A stretch of 23,224 nucleotides of DNA from Prolixibacteraceae bacterium. GTDB taxonomy: Bacteria; Bacteroidota; Bacteroidia; Bacteroidales; Prolixibacteraceae. The notes beneath the pieces were generated by a model that was not told where the DNA came from, made no database searches, and saw nothing but the letters and a program-made list of their open reading frames with translations. The position numbers were made by a program, and so were the translations under genes. The stretch lies in contig JALOCD010000065.1 of assembly GCA_023228025.1 (NCBI GenBank), forward strand, positions 1 through 23,224, written 5' to 3'. Shown here one piece after another: positions 1-7,460 of this stretch (the stretch's first letter is position 1; the number at the start of each line of letters is the position of its first letter).

Positions 1-11
1 ATCTGATATTT

Positions 12-38
12 AAAGACCGGATTATACCGGTTTTTTTT
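12..38 (+). terminator. Rho-independent terminator of an upstream gene outside the window
   Basis: The stem AAAGACCGG / CCGGTTTTT (9 pairs, one G-U) closes a 6-nt ATTATA loop and runs into eight T residues. It would end transcription of a plus-strand gene lying left of the window, so the gene at 96 probably starts its own transcript. Confidence 0.75.
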
Positions 39-95
39 ATTTCAAAATCCTTACAGAATTCTTTTCTTTGCAGCGAGTCAACTGACATTGCATCC

Positions 96-617
96 ATGGC
101 CATCAAAGATTCATTTTTCTCCAGTTTAATCACCAGCATCCATCCGTATCTCCATTGGATAGGGCTGTTTTTGTTGGGTGTGATCTGCCTTTGGGGATTG
201 ATCAGCCTCTATAAAAGGATGCGCACATCGCCAACCAAAGGAAGAAAACTGACGTTGAAAGAGCGATTGAGCAGAAGGAAAGCGCAAATTATCATCAAGG
301 GCGACAGGTCCAGAAACCCCGATTACGTGACCATGTCGCTTCAAAACTATGGCATACGTCCGGTCGATTTGCAGGCGCCCTGCCTGGTTTTCAAACGGTG
401 GAGCAGTGAGCGAAAATTCAGGATCAACAACTTTGGCGGAACGGACGATTTTCCGATGTGGCTGGAGCCCGGTTACGAAGCAACCTACCAAATCGGATTG
501 AACCAGTTTTATGATCGCGCTCCTGCCTTGAAAAGAGCCTGCAGACTGAGTGCGGAGATCAGGGAGGTTTCAGGGAAAAAATTTGTAGGTCCGACCATCA
601 GAATTAAGCTGATTTAG
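96..617 (+). CDS. Membrane-anchored hypothetical protein upstream of pullulanase
   Basis: This is a 173-residue protein that I do not recognise. One hydrophobic segment at about residues 21-39 (rich in L, G, I, W) should span the inner membrane. A strongly basic stretch (about 40-65, many K and R) follows, which by the positive-inside rule puts the C-terminal part in the cytoplasm. Residues about 65-173 have the alternating pattern of a small beta-sandwich, with NYG near 84, WLEPGYE near 122 and a closing GKKFVGP strand. Only 2 nt separate its stop from the pullulanase start, so the two are very likely co-transcribed. There is no Shine-Dalgarno. The ATG at 96 is the first in frame and leaves a normal short N-terminus before the membrane segment. 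No enzyme motif is visible and no function is proposed. Confidence 0.75.
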   Translation: MAIKDSFFSSLITSIHPYLHWIGLFLLGVICLWGLISLYKRMRTSPTKGRKLTLKERLSRRKAQIIIKGDRSRNPDYVTMSLQNYGIRPVDLQAPCLVFKRWSSERKFRINNFGGTDDFPMWLEPGYEATYQIGLNQFYDRAPALKRACRLSAEIREVSGKKFVGPTIRIKLI

Positions 618-619
618 CC

Positions 620-2563
620 ATGAGAGAGTGGATCTTCAAAGATACGGACTTCAACAAATACCCTGTTTACAACGGTGATGATCTCGGTGTGACCTGGTCC
701 GAAGCCTCTTTGTATGTAAGGGTTTGGGCCCCTTCTGCCCTGGGGGTTATATTCAGGCTATATCTTTCGGCAGAGAAGGAACAGGCAGAAAAAACATTTC
801 AGATGATTCCATCTGAATCAGGCACCTGGATCACCGAACTGGACGGAAATTATGAGCGGTACTTCTATACTTTTCAGGTACGCGACGAAAAAGGGTGGCT
901 GGGCGAATGTCCCGATATCGGGGCAAAAGCAACGGGGGTTAATGGGTTGAGGGGAATCATCCTGAATCCCTCGACCACAAATCCCGAAAATTGGGAAAAT
1001 GACAAAAGGTCACCGGTCATCCAGCCTACAGACATGGTGCTCTACGAACTGCATGTCCGCGATTTCTCCATCTCTCCCGATTCAGGTATAACGCACAAAG
1101 GCAAATACCTCGGATTAACGGAATCCGGGACCAAATCCCCGGAAGGGTTATCCACCGGGCTGGATCACCTGAAGGAGCTGGGAATCACCCATGTGCACCT
1201 GCTACCCATCGCCGATTTTTATACCGTCGACGAGACCAATACGACCCCCCAATACAACTGGGGATATGATCCGCTCAATTTCAATACTCCCGAAGGTTGG
1301 TACTCTTCAAACCCTTACGATGGATCGACACGCATCAAGGAGTTGAAACAGGTGGTACAAACCTTACATAAGAATGGGATCGGAGTGGTGATGGATGTCG
1401 TTTACAACCATTCCGGGTTGATTTTCGATTCGTGGTTCAACCAGTTCGTACCCGGATATTATTACAGGCAGCGCGCCAACGGGACTTTCTCGGATGCAAG
1501 CGGTTGTGGCAACGAAATCGCCTCCGAACGGGCCATGGTGCGGAAATTCATCGTTGATTCTGTAGCCTGGTGGGCCGAAGAGTACCATTTCGATGGTTTC
1601 AGATTCGACCTGATGGGAATCCTGGATATTGAAACAATGAACCAGATCCGTGCGAGATTGGATCTGATCGACAAAAATATTTTCATCTACGGAGAAGGGT
1701 GGATCGCGGCCGAATCGCCCCTGCCCGAATCTTTGCGTGCTACAAAGCTGAACACGCCCCAACTCGACCGCATCGCCTCCTTTTGCGACGACCTGCGTGA
1801 CGGTTTGAAAGGATCGCCCTTCAACAGGTACAGCATCGGCTTCATTAGCGGGTTGACACTCAGGGAAGAGAAGGTCAAATTCGCCATGACCGGGGCCATT
1901 GAACATCCTCAGATTTTCTACGATTACGTCGATTCTTCCAGGCAGCCCTGGGCAAATTCACCGGCGCAATGTGTTAATTATGTCTCTTGTCACGACAACT
2001 ATACCCTGTTCGATAAGCTGCAATATTCCTGTCCCGAAGCCTCAATGGAAGAGATTGAAAGGATGACACGCCTGGCCATTGGTATTCTGCTCACTTCGCA
2101 AGGAGTGCCTTTCCTCCATTCGGGAATCGAAATGCACAGAACCAAAGGAGGCCACCACGACTCCTACCGCTCGCCGGATGATGTGAACCAGATCGAATGG
2201 AGCAGAAAGTCAGAATATCTTCCACTGTTTCATTTCACAACAAACTGTATTGAACTTCGTCGCCAGCATCCGGCTTTCCGCATGGGCGAAAAGGAGATGG
2301 TCAGAAAGAAACTCTCATTCTTGGGGAAATACATTCCGGGAGTCATTGCTTACGAGCTAAAAGAGAACGCGAATGGAGATAGCTGGAAAAACATCCTTGT
2401 TCTGTTCAATGGGAACAACTATTCAGTTGAATTTACGATTCAGGAGAAGCGATGGCTGATTGTTGCCCAAAACGGGGAAATTCAACCCCACGGCATGGGC
2501 CATGTAGTAACCAACCTGGTGCGGCTGCATCCAATTTCCATGATGATACTGGCAGAGGAATAG
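620..2563 (+). CDS. pulA: Type I pullulanase, GH13 family
   Basis: It debranches alpha-1,6 linkages in pullulan, glycogen or starch fragments. An N-terminal CBM48-like domain (about 1-115) is followed by a (beta/alpha)8 GH13 barrel. The type I signature YNWGYDP is at 212-218. The four GH13 regions are visible: DVVYNH (259-264), GFRFDLMG with nucleophile D330, YGEGW with acid/base E359, and SCHDN with D459 stabilising the transition state. At 647 residues it is slightly short for the family but complete. There is no signal peptide or lipobox, so it should act in the cytoplasm, for example on stored glycogen or imported oligosaccharides, unlike the exported pullulanases of Sus-type clusters. 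It follows the hypothetical membrane protein by 2 nt and converges on ald. The gene symbol is assigned from the motif set; the exact substrate is inferred. Confidence 0.93.
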   Translation: MREWIFKDTDFNKYPVYNGDDLGVTWSEASLYVRVWAPSALGVIFRLYLSAEKEQAEKTFQMIPSESGTWITELDGNYERYFYTFQVRDEKGWLGECPDIGAKATGVNGLRGIILNPSTTNPENWENDKRSPVIQPTDMVLYELHVRDFSISPDSGITHKGKYLGLTESGTKSPEGLSTGLDHLKELGITHVHLLPIADFYTVDETNTTPQYNWGYDPLNFNTPEGWYSSNPYDGSTRIKELKQVVQTLHKNGIGVVMDVVYNHSGLIFDSWFNQFVPGYYYRQRANGTFSDASGCGNEIASERAMVRKFIVDSVAWWAEEYHFDGFRFDLMGILDIETMNQIRARLDLIDKNIFIYGEGWIAAESPLPESLRATKLNTPQLDRIASFCDDLRDGLKGSPFNRYSIGFISGLTLREEKVKFAMTGAIEHPQIFYDYVDSSRQPWANSPAQCVNYVSCHDNYTLFDKLQYSCPEASMEEIERMTRLAIGILLTSQGVPFLHSGIEMHRTKGGHHDSYRSPDDVNQIEWSRKSEYLPLFHFTTNCIELRRQHPAFRMGEKEMVRKKLSFLGKYIPGVIAYELKENANGDSWKNILVLFNGNNYSVEFTIQEKRWLIVAQNGEIQPHGMGHVVTNLVRLHPISMMILAEE

Positions 2564-2583
2564 ATTACCAATCCTTTTTTGTG

Positions 2584-2652
2584 CCCTTCGTGGTAAAAAG
2601 AAAAGATTAACCGCAAAGGTCTCAAAGGATATCACAAAGGAACCACTAAGGG
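2584..2652. repeat. Dispersed ACCAC-type inverted repeat between pulA and ald
   Basis: The convergent gap holds arms CCCTTCGTGGT (2584-2594) and ACCACTAAGGG (2642-2652), complementary at 10 of 11 positions. Between them are further AAAGG / CACAAAGG words. A related copy lies at 22478-22575. The hairpin could also serve as a bidirectional transcription end for the two converging genes, but no clean T-run follows the stem. Confidence 0.6.
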
Positions 2653-2653
2653 T

Positions 2654-3868
2654 TTAAAAAGCACCAAGTAAGAGGTTGATATCGTTGTCGGGCAGCGAAA
2701 GCGTTTTGGCGATGTCCCTGTTGGTCAGGATTCCGTTCAAGAGATAAACCCCTTCACAAAATCCCCTGTTGCTTTTGATGTAATCCGTAACTCCTCCTGA
2801 TTGCCCGATTCCAAGTAAGATTGGGGTAAAGATATTGCTGGCAGCAATGGAGGCGGTCCGTGCAACCTTCGATTCCAGGTTTGGAACGCAACAATGAATG
2901 ACTCCGTGTTCCTTGTAGGTAGGGTTTTTAAGCGTGGTAAACCTGGAAGTTTCGAAACACCCTCCCTGAATAATGTTCAGATCGATGATCACCGAATTTT
3001 CTTTCATCCCCTCTACCATGTCCTCTGGAACGATCATATTGGGAACCTCATTCATGGGCATGGCCCCCAGGACGACTTCGGCCGTTTTCAGCGCCTTACG
3101 AAGCGCCTTGGGATGATAGACAGAGGTTGAAATATGCTGTCCCAGCCTGGCTTTCAGGTTCATCAATTTGTAGATGGAATCGTCAAACACCCTCACCACA
3201 GCGCCAAGCGCCATAGCTGTCCTCGCCGCTTGTTCGGCAACGGTACCCGAGCCCAGGATGACAACCTCCGAGGGTGCAACACCGGTCACCTCTCCAAGAA
3301 TTACTCCCTTGCCACCGATCGTGCTAAGAAGTTCGCTGGCCAACACCATTGATATATTCCCGATAATTTCACTGCTGATTTGCACCATAGGTAAGACGCC
3401 ATGTTCGTCTTTCAGATATTCGAATCCGATGGCAGTGACTTTTTTTCGCATCAGTTTACGTACAAATTCGGAGGTCATCAGGGAGAGGTAGACCGGCGAG
3501 AAGAGCAACTGGTTCCCTTTCATCAATTCAGTCTCATCACTGGTAAAAGGAGCCATTTTGAGAAGGATATCACACTGGAAAATCTCTGCCGCATTCTGGC
3601 AAATAACAGCTCCTGCTTCGGCATACGCCCTGTCTGAATAGTTCGCTTCTTTGCCTGCACCCTGCTGAATATAAAGATTATGTCCTTGCGAAATAAGCAC
3701 CTCCACCGACTGTGGTGTAAGTGGTACCCTGAATTCTACCACATTCCCTACATCCGGAATCCCAATGCTCAATTTGATATTTCGTTTCCCCGGTTTGTAC
3801 AACTCCTCCTTGGGAATAAGTTTCTCCTTGGTCCAAACCGATACATTTTCTTCCTTACGATGGTTCAT
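2654..3868 (-). CDS. ald: Alanine dehydrogenase / transhydrogenase-alpha family protein, Bacteroidota type
   Basis: The family oxidises L-alanine to pyruvate with NAD. The 404-residue protein has the N-terminal AlaDh/PNT domain (about 32-170; conserved R47 in EFRVPLTP, and K104 in ILLKMAP, matching the substrate-binding lysine). The Rossmann domain contains GSGTVAEQAA at 206-215 and D229/D230 after the second strand. About 30 residues precede the catalytic part, as I recall for Bacteroidota homologues. Oddly, the position of the catalytic aspartate of characterised enzymes (xIDQGG) reads NIIQGG, with I300 in place of Asp. The position of the catalytic histidine (YLHL) reads YLSL, with S129. 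Activity as alanine dehydrogenase is therefore uncertain. It starts 11 nt after the tsaE stop, so they probably form an operon. The family call is firm; the reaction is not. Confidence 0.85.
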   Translation of the reverse strand: MNHRKEENVSVWTKEKLIPKEELYKPGKRNIKLSIGIPDVGNVVEFRVPLTPQSVEVLISQGHNLYIQQGAGKEANYSDRAYAEAGAVICQNAAEIFQCDILLKMAPFTSDETELMKGNQLLFSPVYLSLMTSEFVRKLMRKKVTAIGFEYLKDEHGVLPMVQISSEIIGNISMVLASELLSTIGGKGVILGEVTGVAPSEVVILGSGTVAEQAARTAMALGAVVRVFDDSIYKLMNLKARLGQHISTSVYHPKALRKALKTAEVVLGAMPMNEVPNMIVPEDMVEGMKENSVIIDLNIIQGGCFETSRFTTLKNPTYKEHGVIHCCVPNLESKVARTASIAASNIFTPILLGIGQSGGVTDYIKSNRGFCEGVYLLNGILTNRDIAKTLSLPDNDINLLLGAF

Positions 3869-3879
3869 TTCTTCAATTA

Positions 3880-4296
3880 TTAGGCTGCTTCAATTATCCT
3901 GATTCCACTTACCTTCTCAACGATTGAGATTTTAACTGTATTTATTGGAAGTAAAGGTTCAATCAATTCAGGCCATTCGATGAAACAATAATTATCGCTG
4001 AAAAAATACTCTTCATATCCCAAATCAAAAAGCTCTTCCAGACTTTTGATCCTGTAAAAATCAAAATGATAAATCTCATTGGAATGCTCAGTCGCATAGA
4101 CATTTATCAAGGCAAAAGTAGGAGAGGTAACGTAATCAACCACCTGCAATTTATCACATAGGGCTTTGATAAATGTAGTTTTCCCTGAGCCCATCTTCCC
4201 ATAAAATGCAAATAGCCGGTCTGCCGGATGAGCTTCCAGAAATTTTTCTGCAACCTGGTTTATTTCACTCAACGAATGGATCTCTGCCTTAAACAT
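3880..4296 (-). CDS. tsaE: tRNA threonylcarbamoyladenosine biosynthesis ATPase TsaE
   Basis: It is the cytoplasmic P-loop ATPase that works with TsaB and TsaD to make t6A37 in ANN-decoding tRNAs. Walker A is GKMGSGKTT (33-41). The family motifs SPTFALINVY (58-67), HFDFYRI (77-83) and IEWPE (106-110) are all present and in order. The length of 138 residues is normal for the family. It is the first gene of a probable tsaE-ald transcript. Upstream, a minus-strand TATATTTG box inside the 4322-4349 palindrome would give a leader of roughly 25-30 nt. An AAGGAGG run in the leader is too far from the ATG (about 16 nt) to be a standard ribosome binding site. Confidence 0.93.
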   Translation of the reverse strand: MFKAEIHSLSEINQVAEKFLEAHPADRLFAFYGKMGSGKTTFIKALCDKLQVVDYVTSPTFALINVYATEHSNEIYHFDFYRIKSLEELFDLGYEEYFFSDNYCFIEWPELIEPLLPINTVKISIVEKVSGIRIIEAA

Positions 4297-4321
4297 TTAT
4301 TGGTATTCGTTTCCTCCTTCA

Positions 4322-4349
4322 ATTTTAATCAAATATATTTGATTAAAAT
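4322..4349. promoter_or_regulatory. Perfect 28-bp palindrome between divergent tsaE and gcvH
   Basis: Arms ATTTTAATCAAATA and TATTTGATTAAAAT meet with no spacer. The centre creates the Bacteroidota -7 box TATATTTG on both strands (4330-4337 minus, 4334-4341 plus). The minus-strand box fits tsaE initiation, with a TTG about 22 nt upstream. A symmetric site over a promoter is a natural operator, so tsaE-ald and perhaps gcvH may share one regulator. The palindrome and boxes are seen; regulation is inferred. Confidence 0.55.
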
Positions 4350-4374
4350 CAGCTTCTGACAATCAATTTTATCT

Positions 4375-4382
4375 TAATTTTG
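4375..4382 (+). promoter_or_regulatory. Probable -7 promoter box of gcvH
   Basis: TAATTTTG matches the Bacteroidota TAnnTTTG consensus and ends 23 nt before the gcvH ATG. No convincing -33 TTTG box is seen at the usual distance. This box competes with the plus-strand TATATTTG in the palindrome at 4322-4349. Confidence 0.5.
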
Positions 4383-4405
4383 AAAAAAATACAAATACAT
4401 TAACC

Positions 4406-4786
4406 ATGAACATTCCATCAGCATTAAAATACACGAAAGAACATGAATGGCTTCGTGTTGAAGGAGATGTCGCCTTTGTCGGGATTACCGACTTTGCCCA
4501 GGGCGAACTCGGGGACATCGTATTCCTCGAAATCGAAACTTTGGGAGAATCACTGGGAGCAGAAGAAATCTTTGGTACCATTGAGGCAGTAAAAACCGTA
4601 TCCGACCTGTTTATGCCCGCTTCGGGAAAGATTGTTGAGGTCAATCCCCTTCTGGAAGAGAACCCTGAACTGGTAAACAGTGATCCTTATGGAAAAGGAT
4701 GGCTTATCAAGATCGAATTGAAGGATGTTTCGGAAGTGAACAAACTTCTCACTGCAGAACAGTACGGTGCTATGCTTGAGGCTTAG
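4406..4786 (+). CDS. gcvH: Glycine cleavage system H protein
   Basis: This lipoyl carrier shuttles the aminomethyl group between the P, T and L proteins of the glycine cleavage system in the cytoplasm. The 126-residue protein is full length. It has the KEHEWLR start motif (11-17), the GITDFAQGELGD segment (26-37) and the lipoyl site EAVKTVSD with lipoylated K63. The C-terminal DPYGKGWLIKI segment is also conserved. No gcvP, gcvT or lipoylation gene is nearby, so the rest of the system is elsewhere. It appears monocistronic, with its own promoter box and a hairpin downstream. Confidence 0.96.
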   Translation: MNIPSALKYTKEHEWLRVEGDVAFVGITDFAQGELGDIVFLEIETLGESLGAEEIFGTIEAVKTVSDLFMPASGKIVEVNPLLEENPELVNSDPYGKGWLIKIELKDVSEVNKLLTAEQYGAMLEA

Positions 4787-4830
4787 TTGCTTAAATAACA
4801 GGTTAGATTTTTTGCATCTGACCATGCTGT

Positions 4831-4861
4831 AAATCCCGTCCAAAACGGGATTTGCTGTTTT
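4831..4861 (+). terminator. Probable terminator after gcvH
   Basis: Nine-bp perfect stem AAATCCCGT / ACGGGATTT with a 5-nt loop, 44 nt after the gcvH stop. A short T-rich tract (GCTGTTTTAT) follows. The U-run is interrupted, so it may work less well than the metK terminator. Confidence 0.6.
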
Positions 4862-4913
4862 ATAAACTTTTAAGAATCAGTTGTTCCGACCTTCAAATTC
4901 TAAAAATTGCAGC

Positions 4914-4921
4914 TATATTTG
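4914..4921 (+). promoter_or_regulatory. Probable -7 promoter box of the glycosidase cluster
   Basis: TATATTTG fits TAnnTTTG exactly and ends 26 nt before the GH92 ATG, leaving a leader of about 20 nt. A -33 box is not obvious. It would drive the GH92 gene and possibly the genes behind it. Confidence 0.5.
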
Positions 4922-4947
4922 TTATTGAAGAATCCAATACTAACTAA

Positions 4948-7233
4948 ATGAAGACTATTTTCTCCCTATTTCTTTTTCTGATGATAACAATTGGCTTTGC
5001 ATCTGCTCAAAAGACCAATTCATCACCGGTAGATTTCGTTAATCCGCTGATGGGAAGCGATTCCAATTACTCCCTGTCGAACGGGAATACCTATCCTGCC
5101 ATTGCCATGCCGTGGGGAATGAACTTCTGGACTCCACAGACAGCCAAAATGGGAGACGGATGGATCTATGCCTACGATGCAACCAAAATCCAGGGGATCA
5201 AACAGACCCACCAACCCAGTCCATGGATCAACGACTACGGCCAGTTTTCGCTTTTTGCCACAACCAATCGTTTGATCCTTGACGGGGAAAAACGTTCAAG
5301 TTTTTTTTCGCACAAAGCGGAAACCGTAAAACCTTATTATTATAGTGTATACCTTGCTGATTATGATGTAACCGCTGAGATTACCCCTACTGAACGGGCT
5401 TCTATCTTCCGTTTCAAATTCCCGGAAAACACCAATTCATACCTGATCGTTGATGCTTTCGACAAAGGCTCCTACATTAAAATCATCAAAGGGGCAAACA
5501 AGATTGTTGGCTATTCCACCAGAAATAGTGGTGGTGTTGCCCCAAATTTTAAAAACTTTTTTGTTGTTCAACTGGATAAACCCTTTGCCGATGGAGTAGT
5601 CTGGAGTGACACTTCAATTGTGAAAAATGCGCTTGAATTACAGGCCAATCATGTTGGGGCCGCCCTGCGTTTTGAGACGAAAAAGGGAGAAGTAATTCAT
5701 GCCCGGGTTGCCTCCAGCTTTATCAGTATGGAACAAGCCGAACTCAATCTGAAAGAGCTTGGAAATGACTCGTTCGACCAGATTTGTCAAAAGGGCCGGG
5801 CGATCTGGAACAAGGGACTCTCCTCCATTCTAGTGGAGGGAGGTACCAGCGACCAGCAAAAGACATTTTATTCCTGTCTCTACCGGACCATGCTTTTCCC
5901 ACGGAAATTTTTCGAGATTGATGCAACCGGAAAGATTATCCATTACAGTCCGTATGAAGGCAAAATCCTACCGGGATACCTCTACACCGACAATGGATAC
6001 TGGGATACTTTCAGGGCAGTTTTTCCACTTTTTAACCTGCTTCATCCATCTTTGAATGCGCAAATCCAGGAAGGTATGGTGAACACTTTTAACGAGAGCG
6101 GATGGCTGCCCGAATGGGCCAGCCCAGGCCATCGGAATTGCATGGTAGGATCCAATTCAGCTTCCATCATTGCAGATGCCTACCTGAAAGGGGCACGCGG
6201 GTACGACATCAACAAACTTTATGAAGCGATACTGAAAAACAGTGAACACGAAGGTCCCCTGACATCCGTTGGCCGCAAAGGTGTTGACTATTATAACCGT
6301 CTCGGTTACATCCCGTACGATGTAAAGATCAACGAAAGCGCAGCCCGAACCCTGGAATATGCCTATGACGACTGGACCATCCTGCAATTGGCAAAAGCCT
6401 TGAAAAGACCACAGCAAGAAATCGACCTCTTTGCCAAAAGATGTCAGAACTATCGGAACCTCTTTGACAAAGAGACCAAACTGATGCGGGGAAAAAACGA
6501 AGACGGTACCTTTCAGAAACCTTTTAACCCTTTCAAATGGGGTGATGCCTTTACCGAAGGCAACAGTTGGCACTATACATGGTCGGTATTTCATGATATT
6601 CAAGGACTAGCAGACCTGATGGGAGGAAGAAAAGAGTTTGCGAAGATGCTGGATTCGGTATTTGTGGTCCCTCCAATATTTGATGCCTCCTATTACAGAC
6701 AGGTGATCCACGAAATCAGGGAGATGCAGATTGCCAACATGGGCAATTATGCGCATGGCAACCAACCCATACAGCACATGATCTACCTTTACAATTATGC
6801 CGGTGAGCCCTGGAAAACGCAATATTGGGTACGGGAAACCATGAACCGCATGTACAATCCTGCTCCGGATGGTTACTGCGGGGACGAAGACAATGGACAG
6901 ACATCAGCTTGGTACGTTTTCAGCGCTCTTGGTTTTTATGACGTTTGTCCGGGATCGGACCAGTACGCACTGGGTGCGCCGCTGTTCAACAAGATGACTA
7001 TAACCCTCGAAAACGGGAAGACCATCATCATCAATGCTCCTGAAAACTCGACAGAGAATAGATATATTCAGGCAATGAGCTTCAATGGCAAACCCTATTC
7101 AATGAACTGGCTAAGTCACAAGGAGCTAATGAAGGGGGCAACGCTGAATTTCAAAATGGGAGCAAAGCCTAACAAAGCAAGAGGTACCAAAGAAGAAGAT
7201 TTTCCCTATTCATTCTCGACAGAGAAAAAATAA
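4948..7233 (+). CDS. GH92 family alpha-mannosidase, secreted
   Basis: GH92 enzymes are calcium-dependent exo-alpha-mannosidases that remove mannose with inversion, typically from N-glycans or fungal mannan. A signal peptide (residues 1-20, hydrophobic core, ASA-Q cleavage site) directs it to the periplasm. The N-terminal beta-sandwich begins with VNPLMGS (about 30) and YPAIAMPWGM (about 50). The (alpha/alpha)6 domain has GYWDTFRAVFP, EGNSWHYTW with the general acid candidate E537, and GDEDNG with D646 and D648 as base/metal candidates, in the same spacing as the characterised enzyme BT3990 as I recall it. The 761-residue length is normal. It is the first gene of the glycosidase cluster and is followed by two GH106-like genes, which fits degradation of a mannose- and rhamnose-containing glycan. 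Linkage specificity cannot be read from the sequence. Confidence 0.93.
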   Translation: MKTIFSLFLFLMITIGFASAQKTNSSPVDFVNPLMGSDSNYSLSNGNTYPAIAMPWGMNFWTPQTAKMGDGWIYAYDATKIQGIKQTHQPSPWINDYGQFSLFATTNRLILDGEKRSSFFSHKAETVKPYYYSVYLADYDVTAEITPTERASIFRFKFPENTNSYLIVDAFDKGSYIKIIKGANKIVGYSTRNSGGVAPNFKNFFVVQLDKPFADGVVWSDTSIVKNALELQANHVGAALRFETKKGEVIHARVASSFISMEQAELNLKELGNDSFDQICQKGRAIWNKGLSSILVEGGTSDQQKTFYSCLYRTMLFPRKFFEIDATGKIIHYSPYEGKILPGYLYTDNGYWDTFRAVFPLFNLLHPSLNAQIQEGMVNTFNESGWLPEWASPGHRNCMVGSNSASIIADAYLKGARGYDINKLYEAILKNSEHEGPLTSVGRKGVDYYNRLGYIPYDVKINESAARTLEYAYDDWTILQLAKALKRPQQEIDLFAKRCQNYRNLFDKETKLMRGKNEDGTFQKPFNPFKWGDAFTEGNSWHYTWSVFHDIQGLADLMGGRKEFAKMLDSVFVVPPIFDASYYRQVIHEIREMQIANMGNYAHGNQPIQHMIYLYNYAGEPWKTQYWVRETMNRMYNPAPDGYCGDEDNGQTSAWYVFSALGFYDVCPGSDQYALGAPLFNKMTITLENGKTIIINAPENSTENRYIQAMSFNGKPYSMNWLSHKELMKGATLNFKMGAKPNKARGTKEEDFPYSFSTEKK

Positions 7234-7295
7234 CGTTATACATCATCGACCCAGGTAGTAAGAACAAAATAATGTCATACTTTATTACTTCCTCA

Positions 7296-7400
7296 TTTTG
7301 ACCTCCCCCAACCCCTCCAGAAGAGGGGAGTTGTGCTCTAATGTTGATCAGAACACGAATCAGAAGTCTCCACTAGGGAAGATTTAGAGGGGTCAAATAA
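7296..7400. repeat. Degenerate inverted-repeat element (REP/MITE-like)
   Basis: The left arm (7296-7335) starts TTTTGACCTCCCCCAA and the right arm (7361-7400) ends TTAGAGGGGTCAAATAA. Read in reverse complement, the right arm follows the left with many matches, such as TTTGACC, CTCC and GGAG near the centre. It lies between the GH92 and GH106 genes and has no coding potential. It resembles the short G/C-block palindromic repeats common between Bacteroidota genes. It may weaken read-through between the two genes. Confidence 0.55.
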
Positions 7401-7460
7401 AGGAATCCAGAAGACTAAAATGGTTCATTATTCCTTTCCAATCACATATTTGAGTTTGCC

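Noticed and set aside
1364..1906. Minus-strand open frame of 180 codons within pulA
   Set aside because: It opposes a gene with all catalytic motifs and shows no recognisable domain; a shadow frame.
2654..3868. Calling this PntA, the transhydrogenase alpha subunit
   Set aside because: No pntB or membrane domain follows, and the N-terminal extension and length fit Bacteroidota alanine dehydrogenase better.
2894..3883. Several plus-strand open frames opposite ald
   Set aside because: They are antisense to the alanine dehydrogenase family gene and have no domain pattern.
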